Shown here in pieces: positions 20,342-29,539 of a stretch of 64,000 bases of DNA. Location of the stretch: assembly GCA_018261955.1 (NCBI GenBank), contig JAGTRK010000001.1, positions 124,001-188,000 on the forward strand, in the 5' to 3' direction. The position numbers and the translations under genes are program-made. Source of the stretch: Burkholderiaceae bacterium. Its GTDB lineage: Bacteria > Pseudomonadota > Gammaproteobacteria > Burkholderiales > Burkholderiaceae. Every line of letters starts with the position of its first letter. Position 1 is the stretch's first letter. The notes beneath the pieces were generated by a model that worked only from the letters and a program-made list of their open reading frames with translations, made no database searches and was not told the DNA's origin.

Positions 20342-21661
20342 TTAAATATCTTCCTCACCCGCACCCGTCACGCGCTCAATCTGCGCGCCGACGGCGTTGA
20401 GTTTGGCTTCCATTTGCTCGTAGCCGCGGTCAAGGTGATAAATTCGGTCAACAATCGTTATGCCTTGCGCCACCAAGCCCGCAATCACGAGGCTCGCCGA
20501 CGCGCGCAAATCAGTCGCCATCACCACCGCGCCTGAGAGCATTTCAACCCCGTGGGTAATCGCGGTGTTGCCTTCAATTTCGATGTTTGCACCCAAACGA
20601 TTGAGTTCCTGTACGTGCATGAAGCGGTTTTCAAAAATGGTTTCGGTCACGCGTGATGTGCCATCGGCAATCGCGTTGACTGCCATGAACTGCGCCTGCA
20701 TGTCGGTGGCAAAGCCTGGGTATTCGGTGGTGCGGATGTTGACGGGTTTGGGGCGACCCTCCATTTTCGCGCGGATCCAGTCTGTACCCACTTCCAATTG
20801 CACGCCCATTTCGCGCAGTTTATCAAGGGTTGCATCCATGATTTCTGGATCCACATGGGTCAAGCGAATATCGCCACCCGTTGCCGCGACTGCGCACAAA
20901 AAAGTACCCGCCTCGATGCGGTCGGAGACGACTTTGTGCGACACGCTGTGCAAACGCTCAACCCCATCAATCACCAGTCGGTGTGTGCCGATACCTGAGA
21001 TTTTCGCGCCCATTTCCACCAGCATGTTTGCCAAGTCAGTGACTTCTGGTTCGCACGCGGCGTTTTCTAAAATCGTTTGCCCATCCGCCAAGACCGCCGC
21101 CATCAGTAAATTTTCTGTGCCCGTCACGGTAATCATGTCGGTGGTGATGCGCGCGCCGCCTTTGAGTCGTCCGCCCGCGCCATACTCGCCTGTATCACCA
21201 ATCGGAGCCTGCGCGTGAATATAGCCATGCTCAATGGTGATTTTCGCGCCCATGGCTTGCAAGCCCTTGATGTGTTGATCCACAGGTCGCGCACCAATCG
21301 CGCAACCACCCGGTAAAGACACCCATGCTTCGCCAAAACGCGCCAACAAAGGCCCCAAGACCAAAATCGATGCGCGCATGGTTTTGACCAAATCATAGGT
21401 TGCCTTGGTGCTAATCGAGCCATACGCATGGATGGTGATTTTATCGTGCTCCAATGGCGAGACATCCACGCCGAGTTCGCGCAACAATTTCATCGTGGTG
21501 CGAATATCGCGCAGGTTCGGTACATTGCGCAACTGCACAGGGTCGCCCGTGAGCAAAGTGGCGCACATAATCGGCAGCGTAGCGTTTTTTGCGCCGCCCA
21601 CGCGAATGTCACCATTGAGACGCAATTTGCCCGCGCCGCCTGTGATTTTGAGTTGTTCCAT
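20342..21661 (-). CDS. murA: UDP-N-acetylglucosamine 1-carboxyvinyltransferase MurA
   Basis: MurA transfers enolpyruvate from PEP to UDP-GlcNAc, the first committed step of peptidoglycan synthesis and the target of fosfomycin. The 439 residues begin MEQLKITGG and show [10 protein letters not shown] with the conserved lysine and asparagine, and the catalytic loop [12 protein letters not shown] with C120. A cysteine there, not aspartate, predicts the fosfomycin-sensitive type. The 30 codons upstream of 21661 are treated as untranslated. It follows bolA and precedes hisG, the standard betaproteobacterial order. Confidence 0.97.
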   Translation of the reverse strand: MEQLKITGGAGKLRLNGDIRVGGAKNATLPIMCATLLTGDPVQLRNVPNLRDIRTTMKLLRELGVDVSPLEHDKITIHAYGSISTKATYDLVKTMRASILVLGPLLARFGEAWVSLPGGCAIGARPVDQHIKGLQAMGAKITIEHGYIHAQAPIGDTGEYGAGGRLKGGARITTDMITVTGTENLLMAAVLADGQTILENAACEPEVTDLANMLVEMGAKISGIGTHRLVIDGVERLHSVSHKVVSDRIEAGTFLCAVAATGGDIRLTHVDPEIMDATLDKLREMGVQLEVGTDWIRAKMEGRPKPVNIRTTEYPGFATDMQAQFMAVNAIADGTSRVTETIFENRFMHVQELNRLGANIEIEGNTAITHGVEMLSGAVVMATDLRASASLVIAGLVAQGITIVDRIYHLDRGYEQMEAKLNAVGAQIERVTGAGEEDI

Positions 21662-21722
21662 TGGGTGTCCTAAATAATCGGTGTAATCAGTGGTTGAATG
21701 CTTTGCTGGATTGAGTGAAGAT

Positions 21723-21983
21723 TTACTTGGCTTGCTCTGCCACCCATTCACTCGGCGTGTAAGTCTTCATTGACAATGCGTGGATGTGCGCATCGTTGCC
21801 TAAAATTTTATCACCGAGTGCGGCGTACACCGCGCGTTGGCGCGCCAAGGTGCGCATACCCTCAAACGCAGGCGAGACAATCGTCGCATAAAAATGCCGC
21901 CCATCGCCATTGATATCGATGTGTGTGCAGTCGATGCCGTCACGAATATACTGCTGTAGTTGCTCGGGGGTGGGGTTGTCCAT
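21723..21983 (-). CDS. BolA/IbaG-family protein
   Basis: This small BolA-fold protein of 86 residues starts [13 protein letters not shown]. It holds the helix-turn-helix-like class II KH segment [18 protein letters not shown] and [11 protein letters not shown]. Members partner with monothiol glutaredoxins in iron-sulfur trafficking; the one next to murA in proteobacteria is of the IbaG (YrbA) type. The open frame reaches 22052, but the putative promoter at 22023-22052 lies within it, so the start at 21983 is preferred. Confidence 0.9.
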   Translation of the reverse strand: MDNPTPEQLQQYIRDGIDCTHIDINGDGRHFYATIVSPAFEGMRTLARQRAVYAALGDKILGNDAHIHALSMKTYTPSEWVAEQAK

Positions 21984-22022
21984 GCGCTGTCCAAATGGGT
22001 TCGGTTGCTTGATTGAGACCGT

Positions 22023-22052
22023 ATTATACCTTGACAATTTCGATTTTCCCAA
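22023..22052 (-). promoter_or_regulatory. Promoter upstream of bolA-murA-his
   Basis: On the minus strand TTGGGA (22047-22052) and a perfect TATAAT (22023-22028) are separated by 18 bases. The start point would fall near 22016, about 33 bp before the bolA-like ATG. It could drive the bolA-murA-his run. Confidence 0.55.
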
Positions 22053-22131
22053 GCGATTACAAGGGTTTTCATCGTTTGTGGTGAAACAGGGGTTGGGGTT
22101 TTAATGGGCTCATTCATGCGCCTTAAAGTCA

Positions 22132-22890
22132 TCAATAGCGCATTTTATACCCTCGCGCCAACAACACCAAAGTCAGGGCGGACACGAGCACCAAAGCAAC
22201 GCCCACCATGCCCAAACTCAACCACGGGTTGACATCCGAAACCCCGAAAAATCCGTAGCGAAAACCATCAATCATGTAGAAAAACGGATTGAGGTGGGTG
22301 GCTTTTTGCCAAAAATTCGGTAGGCTGTGGATGGAGTAAAACACGCCCGACAAAAAGGTCGCCGGCATGATGATGAAGTTTTGAAAGGTGGCGAGTTGGT
22401 CAAATTTTTCCGCCCAAATCCCCGCGAGCAAACCCATCACCCCCAACAATGCCGAGCCGAGCAACAAAAACACCAACATCCACACCACATGGCTGATGCC
22501 ATTCATATCAACGAACCACACGGTACACAGCAACACGCCCAACCCGACCACCACACCACGCACGATGGCCGCGCCAACGTAGGCGATGAAAATTTGTATC
22601 GGGCGCAAAGGCGTGAGTAATAGAAACACCATATTGCCCATGACTTTGGACTGAATCAGCGAGGATGAGGCGTTGGCAAAGGCGTTTTGCAGCACGCTCA
22701 TCATGATTAATCCCGGTACGAGAAAAGCGGTGTATTCAACCCCGCCCAATGATGGCGCGCGCCCAGAGAGCGCGTGACCGAATATCAGTAGGTATAAAAA
22801 CGCGGTCATCACAGGTGCGGCAACGGTTTGCACGCCGACTTTCCAAAAGCGACGGATTTCTTTGAGAAACAGTGTCCAAGTGGCGTACAT
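22132..22890 (-). CDS. ABC-2 type transporter permease
   Basis: This 252-residue permease has six hydrophobic helices and the ABC-2 layout of drug and polysaccharide exporters (FLVPGLIMMSVLQNAF, GVFYSIHSLPNFW). Its ATG overlaps the ATPase stop (TAATG), so the pair is translationally coupled. Homologous pairs sit beside mla genes in many betaproteobacteria; E. coli YadG/YadH are related. The substrate is unknown. Confidence 0.88.
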   Translation of the reverse strand: MYATWTLFLKEIRRFWKVGVQTVAAPVMTAFLYLLIFGHALSGRAPSLGGVEYTAFLVPGLIMMSVLQNAFANASSSLIQSKVMGNMVFLLLTPLRPIQIFIAYVGAAIVRGVVVGLGVLLCTVWFVDMNGISHVVWMLVFLLLGSALLGVMGLLAGIWAEKFDQLATFQNFIIMPATFLSGVFYSIHSLPNFWQKATHLNPFFYMIDGFRYGFFGVSDVNPWLSLGMVGVALVLVSALTLVLLARGYKMRY

Positions 22891-23819
22891 TATTTGCCCC
22901 CCACTAATGAGGTGGGGCTGACCAATTTGACAAATACATCTTCTAAATCGGCTTGTGAGACCAACACATCTTCTAATTCTCCGCCTGCCATGCGCACGCT
23001 GGCGAGCACTTGCTCGACTTGACTGGCGTTGTTGAGTGTGAAGTTGTGGCGTTTGTTGGCGTTTTGTGTGTTCATCGCTTGAATTTCGGCAGGCAGTGCA
23101 TCAAGGTTTAATTCATTGTGCGTTTTGACCACTAAGCGCACACCTGCGAGTTGTTGCAATAAGGTTGAGGTTCGATCCAATGCGACCACCTCGCCTTTTT
23201 TCAAAATAGCGATGCGCTCGCACAATTGCTCGGCTTCTTCTAAGTAATGCGTGGTGAGGATGATGGTGTGGCCTTCGCGGTGCAAGCGCGAGATAAATGC
23301 CCACAGCGATTGGCGCAATTCGACGTCCACGCCCGCCGTCGGCTCATCCAATATAATCACTTTTGGGCGGTGTACCAAAGCCTGCGCGACCAAAACGCGC
23401 CGCTTCATTCCACCCGACAGTGCGCGCATATTGACATCGGCTTTATCGGTCAGCCCTAAGTGCTCAAGAAGTTCATCAATCCATGCTTGGTTGTTTTTGA
23501 TGCCAAAATAACCCGATTGCCACTTGAGTGTTTCATGCACGGTGAAAAACGGGTCAAACGACAATTCCTGCGGCACGACACCCAGTGCGCGTCGGGCTTG
23601 CGGATAGTCTTTTTGTACATCAAACCCCATCACCCTTGCCGTGCCTGAAGTGGCGCGAGCCAAGCCCGCAAGGATGCTAATCAGCGTGGTTTTGCCTGCG
23701 CCGTTTGGTCCGAGCAGTCCGAAAAACTCACCTTGCTTGACCTCAAAACTGACTTGATTGAGGGCGGTGAGTTCGGAGTATTGTTTGACGAGTTGATTGA
23801 CTTGAATTGCAGGTGTCAT
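22890..23819 (-). CDS. ABC transporter ATP-binding protein
   Basis: The 309-residue ATPase of an ABC-2 exporter has Walker A GPNGAGKTT, signature ALSGGMKRRVL, Walker B VIILDEPTAGVD and H-loop TTHYLEE, followed by an accessory C-terminal region of about 90 residues. It precedes and overlaps the permease gene. It is separated from mlaC upstream by a terminator, so it likely has its own promoter in the 100-bp gap. Confidence 0.92.
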   Translation of the reverse strand: MTPAIQVNQLVKQYSELTALNQVSFEVKQGEFFGLLGPNGAGKTTLISILAGLARATSGTARVMGFDVQKDYPQARRALGVVPQELSFDPFFTVHETLKWQSGYFGIKNNQAWIDELLEHLGLTDKADVNMRALSGGMKRRVLVAQALVHRPKVIILDEPTAGVDVELRQSLWAFISRLHREGHTIILTTHYLEEAEQLCERIAILKKGEVVALDRTSTLLQQLAGVRLVVKTHNELNLDALPAEIQAMNTQNANKRHNFTLNNASQVEQVLASVRMAGGELEDVLVSQADLEDVFVKLVSPTSLVGGK

Positions 23820-23914
23820 GGTTGCCTATTTTGCTAATCATGTTCACTATTATAACTGTAATCGCTACGGCGTTTGATGCGCTTTGTGTCTGTGCGCTGT
23901 GCATTTGCCCATGT

Positions 23915-23938
23915 AAAAAGCCCACCGAAGCGGGCTTT
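23915..23938 (-). terminator. Terminator downstream of mlaC
   Basis: On the minus strand a stem AAAGCCC/GGGCTTT (23917-23923 with 23932-23938) ends in a run of five T residues. It lies about 25 bp after the mlaC stop and closes the mla operon. Confidence 0.75.
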
Positions 23939-23962
23939 GCTCAAAACGCTTGGCGTATACAA

Positions 23963-24556
23963 TTACTTGGTTTTTGCTTTGAGTTCCGCGATTAAAGCAG
24001 GCACGCCGCCACGATTGACCGTGTTTTTAAACTGTCCACGGTAGGTATTGGAGATTTTCACGCCACCAATTGCCATGTCATAGACACGCCAGCCGCCAGA
24101 ATTTTCCATGTAGTACACCACAGTGCTTTGGCTGTTTGGCGTTTTTACAATGGTTTTGACTTCATTGCCTTTGGCAGGATAAACATCAATCGCTGTCACT
24201 CGGTTATTGACCAAGTTTTTGGAATACGTGCTGACAAAATATCGACGCAGCACTTGCATCAGTTCATTTTGCTCTGCACTGCTGGCTTTATTCCATGCGG
24301 GTCCCACAGAATTGGACACCCAACGCGCAAAATTAACGCGTGGCATGATGTTGGCATCCACATAGTTTGACACAGTTTGTTTGTCACCGTTTTTAAGACC
24401 TGGGTTGTTTTTCAAGTCTTTTAAAATCTTTTGGCTCATCTCAAAAATTACATCATCGGCGGGCGCGGCGAGCGCGATATTGCCAACTGACGCGCCCATC
24501 GCGACAAAACCTGTCACCATCATGAATTTTTTAAACCATTTACTTGTATTGAACAT
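23963..24556 (-). CDS. mlaC: Periplasmic phospholipid-binding protein MlaC
   Basis: MlaC shuttles phospholipids between the outer-membrane MlaA complex and the inner-membrane MlaFED transporter. The 197-residue protein has an N-terminal signal peptide cut near NIALAAP and the MlaC-fold segments MPRVNFARWVS, FVSTYSKNLVN and VYDMAIGGVKISNTYR. It follows mlaA after a hairpin-containing spacer. The small STAS gene mlaB that usually follows is not present. Confidence 0.93.
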   Translation of the reverse strand: MFNTSKWFKKFMMVTGFVAMGASVGNIALAAPADDVIFEMSQKILKDLKNNPGLKNGDKQTVSNYVDANIMPRVNFARWVSNSVGPAWNKASSAEQNELMQVLRRYFVSTYSKNLVNNRVTAIDVYPAKGNEVKTIVKTPNSQSTVVYYMENSGGWRVYDMAIGGVKISNTYRGQFKNTVNRGGVPALIAELKAKTK

Positions 24557-24574
24557 ATTGACCTCTCAAAAAAT

Positions 24575-24598
24575 AACCCCACCCGTTAGCGGTGGGTT
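24575..24598 (-). terminator. Hairpin between mlaA and mlaC, possible attenuator
   Basis: On the minus strand AACCCACC pairs with GGTGGGGTT across a short loop, with one bulged base, and runs into a stretch of six T residues just before mlaC. It has the form of an intrinsic terminator inside an operon and may lower mlaC readthrough. Confidence 0.55.
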
Positions 24599-24668
24599 GT
24601 GTGTTTCTATAATACCCAACCATGGGTTTCGTTGACCCATCCCATTGAGGCATCAATTGGTATCGATT

Positions 24669-25673
24669 TTATTGCGTCAAGGTGCGCTTTGGTTCTTGGG
24701 GTTTGTCCGTGCTGATACTGTCGTAACTACCATCTTCGTCACGTATTTGCGCGGCGCGACGTTGTAACCACGCATCACGTACCATGCTGTATTTATCCAA
24801 TGCACTTTCATCCAATGTGTCCGTGACCTCTAATAAATTGGTGCGCGTGTCAACGAACTTGTAACCTGTCAGACTGTTTCTCAGGCGAATATTGGTGATA
24901 TAGCGGATTGGATTGGCAAGGATATCAACGGGTTTTGTCAGCGCATCGCGTACTGTGGATGGGCCAAAGCCTGGCAGCATCACAAATCGTCCAGAGCCTA
25001 CGCCCCAAACAGCCAGTGTTTGACCAAAGTCCTCTTCATGTTTGGGTATGCCCAACTTCGTTGCGACATCAAAACAACCGCCGATACCCAGCACGCTGTT
25101 GACAATCACGCGACCCACATCTTGTCCTGCTGATTTTACTTTCCCCTGTAACACATTATTGACTGCTGTGTAGGGTGTACCCAAGTTGTCAAACATGTTG
25201 GATACACAGCGGCGTATACCCACGGGCACGATTTTTTTATAACCTTTGGCAACGGGTTTGGTGACAACTTTGTCCAGAGCCTCGTTGACAGCGAATATTT
25301 TGCGATTGATGTTTTCAGAGGGGTCTGCACTTAAATCATCATCTGTGTTTTCAGATGTTGCGGCTGCTTCCACTTCCGCGGGCGTATCCAATGTGTTTTG
25401 ACGTGCTTCTGACACGTTGGATACGACGGCGGGTTCATGCGTGGGCATGTCTTTAGTCGGAATACTTGATAATGGTTCTTGCGTGTCTGTTTGAGGCGTT
25501 TCTATGATTGGGTCTGGGGATACTGTCTGCGATGTATTAACGATACCTGCCGCCGCCGTGCCATTGTCTTCTATTGACAAATGACGTGGTGTATCTGTGG
25601 CGCACGCCTGACCCGCCATCAGCAACAATCCTGCACTGAGGCTTACTATGGTCAAATATTTATTCGGTTTCAT
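24669..25673 (-). CDS. mlaA: Outer-membrane phospholipid-retrieval protein MlaA (VacJ)
   Basis: MlaA removes misplaced phospholipid from the outer leaflet and passes it to MlaC. The core (about 115-300) is clear: NRKIFAVNEALDKVVTKPVAKGY, LGIGGCFDVATKLG, EDFGQTLAVWGVGSG and LPGFGPSTVRDA. Residues 26-112 form a threonine-, proline- and serine-rich linker not found in E. coli MlaA. The signal peptide ends LLLMAGQACA; the residues before the cysteine (GQAC) are a poor lipobox, so lipidation is uncertain. The gene sits between mlaD and mlaC. Confidence 0.93.
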   Translation of the reverse strand: MKPNKYLTIVSLSAGLLLMAGQACATDTPRHLSIEDNGTAAAGIVNTSQTVSPDPIIETPQTDTQEPLSSIPTKDMPTHEPAVVSNVSEARQNTLDTPAEVEAAATSENTDDDLSADPSENINRKIFAVNEALDKVVTKPVAKGYKKIVPVGIRRCVSNMFDNLGTPYTAVNNVLQGKVKSAGQDVGRVIVNSVLGIGGCFDVATKLGIPKHEEDFGQTLAVWGVGSGRFVMLPGFGPSTVRDALTKPVDILANPIRYITNIRLRNSLTGYKFVDTRTNLLEVTDTLDESALDKYSMVRDAWLQRRAAQIRDEDGSYDSISTDKPQEPKRTLTQ

Positions 25674-25685
25674 GATTTTTCATGC

Positions 25686-26177
25686 CTATTTGGTTGCGCC
25701 TGCGCCAGTCGCATCTGTTTCTGCCTGTTTGACACCAAAGTTTTTAATCAAATCCTCCAATTGCATGGCCTGCTCTGTTTCAGTCAGTTGTCCGCCATCG
25801 CCGACCAAATTGGCGGCATCCACCCCTTGATTGATACCGATAAACTGTGCCCCGAGCAAGCCTGCGGTATAAACCATCACTTGGCTGTCCTTGGGTAATT
25901 TAACATCACTGTGAATATCCATCGTGACTTTGGCTTTGTACTCACCGCCATCATCAATGAGTGTAATGTCGCGCACACGCCCGATTTCGATGCCCACCAT
26001 TTTGACAGGCGCATCTAATTTGAGTGTGCCAATACCCGCAAAGTTTGCACTCACTGTATAACTTGCTTTTTTCGATTGCCAACCCTTGGCACCCACGGTC
26101 AAAGTCAAAGCAATCAACGCCACTACGCCGATAAATACAAATAACCCAACCCAAATGTCTATTTTACGTTGTTGCAT
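25686..26177 (-). CDS. mlaD: Inner-membrane lipid-transport MCE protein MlaD
   Basis: MlaD forms the periplasmic hexamer of the MlaFEDB transporter. The 163-residue protein has one N-terminal transmembrane helix (about 8-28) and a single MCE domain (YTVSANFAGIGTLKLDAPVKMVG, IGRVRDI). A short alanine-rich C-terminal tail follows. It is 20 bp downstream of mlaE. Confidence 0.95.
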   Translation of the reverse strand: MQQRKIDIWVGLFVFIGVVALIALTLTVGAKGWQSKKASYTVSANFAGIGTLKLDAPVKMVGIEIGRVRDITLIDDGGEYKAKVTMDIHSDVKLPKDSQVMVYTAGLLGAQFIGINQGVDAANLVGDGGQLTETEQAMQLEDLIKNFGVKQAETDATGAGATK

Positions 26178-26197
26178 ATTTCGCCTCTTGTAATTAT

Positions 26198-26995
26198 TTA
26201 GTTTTGTGGGCTGAACATCAGTGCCGTCAACACGAAATCCAACGCCAATACCAATAAAGATGATTTAACCACCGTGCGCGTGGTCGCTTTGGCAACCCCT
26301 TCGGGGGTTGGGCGCGCTTGCGCACCCTCATAGACCGCGATGAAGCTCACCGCTAAACCAAACACCACGCTTTTCACAAAACTACCTCTGAAAATATCGT
26401 GACCAACGTTGACATTTTCGTGAATCATGTTCCAAAAAACACCCGCGTCCACGCCCAACCAACGTACTGCCACTAAATAACCACCGTACACACCGACCAA
26501 TGAAAAAATCATCGTGAGCATGGGTACGACCAAACCACCTGCCCAGAAACGCGGTGCGTATTCGCGCTCGATGGGGTCAACCCCCATCATTTCCATCGCG
26601 GCGAGTTGCTCGCCTGATTTCATCAAGCCAATTTCTGCAGTCATGGACGTGCCCGCGCGTCCTGCAAACAAAATCGCGACCACCACGGGCGACAATTCTC
26701 GAATCAATGATAGCGTCACCATCACACCCGTTGCTGCTTCTGAGCCGACTTTACTCAATGCGTAATAGGCTTGCAAGGCCAAAACCGCGCCAATGAAAGC
26801 GGCTGACACCACCATAATCACCAAAGAATAATTGCCCAAAAAATGAATTTGGCGCGTCACCAAACGCGTGCGTGTAAACCAAACTTTGAACTGCAACAGC
26901 ATCGCCCAAAACATGCGCATGGCGTAGCCCAAGTGCAGTAATTTTTCTATGACTGTTTTGCCCAAATCTGCCAGTTTGTTTAAAACCCAACTCAT
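26198..26995 (-). CDS. mlaE: Phospholipid ABC transporter permease MlaE
   Basis: MlaE is the membrane subunit of the MlaFEDB phospholipid transporter. The 265 residues hold the family-typical ELSPVVVAILFAGRAGTSMTAEIG and MGVDPIEREYAPRFWAG segments and five to six hydrophobic helices. Its start overlaps the mlaF stop by four bases. Family length is about 260, so the gene is complete. Confidence 0.95.
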   Translation of the reverse strand: MSWVLNKLADLGKTVIEKLLHLGYAMRMFWAMLLQFKVWFTRTRLVTRQIHFLGNYSLVIMVVSAAFIGAVLALQAYYALSKVGSEAATGVMVTLSLIRELSPVVVAILFAGRAGTSMTAEIGLMKSGEQLAAMEMMGVDPIEREYAPRFWAGGLVVPMLTMIFSLVGVYGGYLVAVRWLGVDAGVFWNMIHENVNVGHDIFRGSFVKSVVFGLAVSFIAVYEGAQARPTPEGVAKATTRTVVKSSLLVLALDFVLTALMFSPQN

Positions 26996-27747
26996 ACATG
27001 TCCTCCATGCACCAAGGTGTCTTCTCGACCATGTATGAATCGGCGGATAAATGGATCTGTGTGGTGCGTCAACTCCGACGGTGTACCGTGCGCCACAATA
27101 CCCGATTGGTGCATGACATAAATATAATCACTGATCGAGAATGTTTCTTGTACATCGTGTGAGACCACAATCGATGCGGCATTAAGCGCGTCGGTTTGCT
27201 CGCGGATTAGACTGGCAATTGTGTCCATGGCAATCGGATCAAGCCCAGTGAAAGGCTCATCAAACAGCATGATTTGCGGGTTTTGTGCAATCGCGCGTGC
27301 CAAGGCAACGCGTCGCGCCATCCCGCCTGAAATTTCAGCGGGCATTTTTTGTGCCGCATCTGCCAAGCCCACCGCTGTGAGTTTTTGCATCACACATTCA
27401 TTGATTTGACGTTCATTGAGTTGGGTGGTCTCGCGCAATGGAAATGCCACATTGTCGAATACACTCATATCGGTAAACAATGCACCAAACTGAAATAGCA
27501 TCCCCATTTTTGTGCGTAATTCGCGTAATTTGGTTGCTTGCTCATATGGAATGACCTGTCCAAATAATTGGACACGACCTTCATACGGCTGTAGCAAGCC
27601 TGCCACAATCCTGAGCAAAGTGGTTTTCCCACATCCAGAGGGACCCATCACTGCAACGACTTGCCCTTTATTCACACTCAATCCCACATCACGCACGATG
27701 GGTGCGCTATGAGGATAACGAAAGGAGACGTGCTCTAAATTTATCAT
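26992..27747 (-). CDS. mlaF: Phospholipid ABC transporter ATPase MlaF
   Basis: MlaF powers the Mla lipid transporter. The 251 residues show Walker A GPSGCGKTT, signature EISGGMARRVALAR, Walker B IMLFDEPFTGLD and H-loop VVSHDVQETF. The first in-frame ATG at 27747 is chosen; a TTG eight codons upstream also keeps frame. A TATAAT sits only six bases before this ATG, so either translation starts on a nearly leaderless mRNA or the promoter is elsewhere; no good -35 is seen. Confidence 0.93.
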   Translation of the reverse strand: MINLEHVSFRYPHSAPIVRDVGLSVNKGQVVAVMGPSGCGKTTLLRIVAGLLQPYEGRVQLFGQVIPYEQATKLRELRTKMGMLFQFGALFTDMSVFDNVAFPLRETTQLNERQINECVMQKLTAVGLADAAQKMPAEISGGMARRVALARAIAQNPQIMLFDEPFTGLDPIAMDTIASLIREQTDALNAASIVVSHDVQETFSISDYIYVMHQSGIVAHGTPSELTHHTDPFIRRFIHGREDTLVHGGHV

Positions 27748-27799
27748 CTCAATATTATAATCTATAATCAAATGTATTGCATTTGTCTATGATTGCGGA

Positions 27800-27839
27800 A
27801 AAAATCCCGTCACACGTGACAGGATGTGACAGGATTTTT
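27800..27839 (-). terminator. Large hairpin terminator between ctpA and mlaF
   Basis: AAAAATCC/GGATTTTT continues after one mismatch into GTCACA/TGTGAC around a ten-base loop. The T-rich flank on both strands would work in either direction. It lies about 107 bp after the ctpA stop and isolates ctpA from mlaF. Confidence 0.75.
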
Positions 27840-27945
27840 GATTGACTTTGTTAGGCAAATGCGGACAACTTCTATCGTTTGCATCTCGTTCGGAGCTTGG
27901 TTTTTGAATACAGACTGGTTTAAGTTAGTCGTGCATTCTCAACAC

Positions 27946-29376
27946 TTAAGGCAAAACGGTTGGTCGTTGTTTGCTTGAAGTTTGAACTGCTTGGCCTTTG
28001 AGTTTATTGATGGCCTGTTTCAATGGAAAATCATTGACATTGCCATATTTGAACACAGGCTCATCAGGATTTTTCTTCGGCTCATCTTCTTCTTTTGCCC
28101 ACTCATCCCAAACGTCGCGTTTCTTGTCAATCGCGACACCACTGTCATTCGATAAATGCTTGGGTAGATCTGATTCGCGCGAATAATGGCCATTGCGCCC
28201 ATCGGCAAAATCATCTACGAATACATCAGGAATCACACCGCGTGCTTGTAAAGACGTGCCATTGGGCGTGTAGTAGCGTGCAATCGTGAGCTTCACCCCT
28301 GTTTTTCCTTGCTTGTCCAATGGGATGACCTGCTGCACCGAGCCCTTGCCGAAGGTTTGCCCGCCCATGATGATGGCGCGTTTGTAATCCTGCAATGCGC
28401 CTGCGACAATCTCAGATGCAGAAGCCGAACCACCATTGACCAACACCACCATAGGCACCGTTTTATACACCTCTGGTACTTGAGTCAGAAAATCACTAAC
28501 GCCGCGCGCGTAATCCGCGGGGTTGGTTTTGTACTCGCGTGTTTCTGAGTTCACACCACGCGAAGTGACCGCCACTTGGTCACGCGGTAAAAACGCAGCG
28601 GTCACACCGATTGCGGTATCCAAAGAACCACCGGGGTCATTGCGCAAATCCAATACCAAACCCTTGAGTGGTTCTTGAGTGTTTAACTCTTTGAGTTTAT
28701 TGACAAAATCTTTAAGTGTCGGTTCTTGGAATTGGGTGATGCGCACCCACGCGTAACCCGGCTCAATGATGTTGCCTTTAACGCTTTGGGTTTTAATCAC
28801 AGCGCGTGTAATGCTTTTAATAATCGGCTTGGATTCGCCTGTGCGCACAATCGCAATTTTGACCACACTGCCTTCAGCACCGCGCAACTTAGAAATCGCC
28901 TCGGATAAACCTTTCATCTCGCTCACCGATTGTCCGTCAATCGAGACAATCAAGTCGCCCGCTAAAACACCCGCCTTAAATGCAGGGGTGTCTTCAATCG
29001 GCGCAACCACCATCACGCCTCCGTTTTTACCAGGCTGAACCTCCAAACCCACGCCCGAGAATTTGCCTGAGATGTTTTCTCTCAAGTCTTTGAATTCTTT
29101 TTCATCAAAGTATGCCGAATGTGGATCCAACTCTTTGACCATACCCGAAATGGCATTGGCGATGAGGTCTTTGTCTGAGACCTCGTCGACATAATTGTTT
29201 TTAATCATTGAGAGCACTTGTGAGAATTTTTGCACATCCTCGATGGGTAGAGCGTCCACACCATTTTTTTTGTCTGCATATGCGGTTAAACCCAAACTTA
29301 ATAAAACGCCCGCGACTGCACCGCTCAGAACCAAACCTGCTTTTTTCATAGATTGAACCATTTCTTTAATGAACAT
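27946..29376 (-). CDS. ctpA: S41-family carboxy-terminal processing peptidase (CtpA/Prc-like)
   Basis: Carboxy-terminal proteases cleave periplasmic proteins with a serine/lysine dyad. The 476-residue protein has a membrane-spanning signal (AGLVLSGAVAGVLLSLGLTAYA), a PDZ domain (about 95-170; GVGLEVQ, VLAGDLIVSIDG) and the S41 core with LRNDPGGSL, the nucleophile in NGGSASASEI and the lysine in FGKGSVQ. The C-terminal 60 residues are charged and proline-rich. Several in-frame starts exist; ATG at 29376 has AAGG eight bases upstream. It lies downstream of gpmA, as in other betaproteobacteria. Confidence 0.93.
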   Translation of the reverse strand: MFIKEMVQSMKKAGLVLSGAVAGVLLSLGLTAYADKKNGVDALPIEDVQKFSQVLSMIKNNYVDEVSDKDLIANAISGMVKELDPHSAYFDEKEFKDLRENISGKFSGVGLEVQPGKNGGVMVVAPIEDTPAFKAGVLAGDLIVSIDGQSVSEMKGLSEAISKLRGAEGSVVKIAIVRTGESKPIIKSITRAVIKTQSVKGNIIEPGYAWVRITQFQEPTLKDFVNKLKELNTQEPLKGLVLDLRNDPGGSLDTAIGVTAAFLPRDQVAVTSRGVNSETREYKTNPADYARGVSDFLTQVPEVYKTVPMVVLVNGGSASASEIVAGALQDYKRAIIMGGQTFGKGSVQQVIPLDKQGKTGVKLTIARYYTPNGTSLQARGVIPDVFVDDFADGRNGHYSRESDLPKHLSNDSGVAIDKKRDVWDEWAKEEDEPKKNPDEPVFKYGNVNDFPLKQAINKLKGQAVQTSSKQRPTVLP

Positions 29377-29439
29377 TAAAAGAGCCTTCAATTTTTGTAT
29401 TGCGTACTTTCACGATACAACATGCGAGAGCACCAACAA

Positions 29440-29469
29440 ACACAAGCCATTGTAAACAATGACTTGTGT
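29440..29469. repeat. Inverted repeat between gpmA and ctpA
   Basis: ACACAAG-CATTGT and its complement ACAATG-CTTGTGT pair around two bases with one mismatch, a 13-bp stem. It lacks a proper T run on the minus strand (only TTTG), so it may be an RNA-processing or weak terminator element in the gpmA-ctpA spacer. Confidence 0.5.
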
Positions 29470-29539
29470 AATGAGTAGGGCGAGTTTAACCCAATTTTAT
29501 GTACAAAATGCGATTGCAAAATAAACCATTGCAATATGA

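Noticed and set aside
20460-21218. 252-codon open frame opposite murA
   Set aside because: It is a shadow of murA; the composition is serine- and proline-rich nonsense and no start signal is seen.
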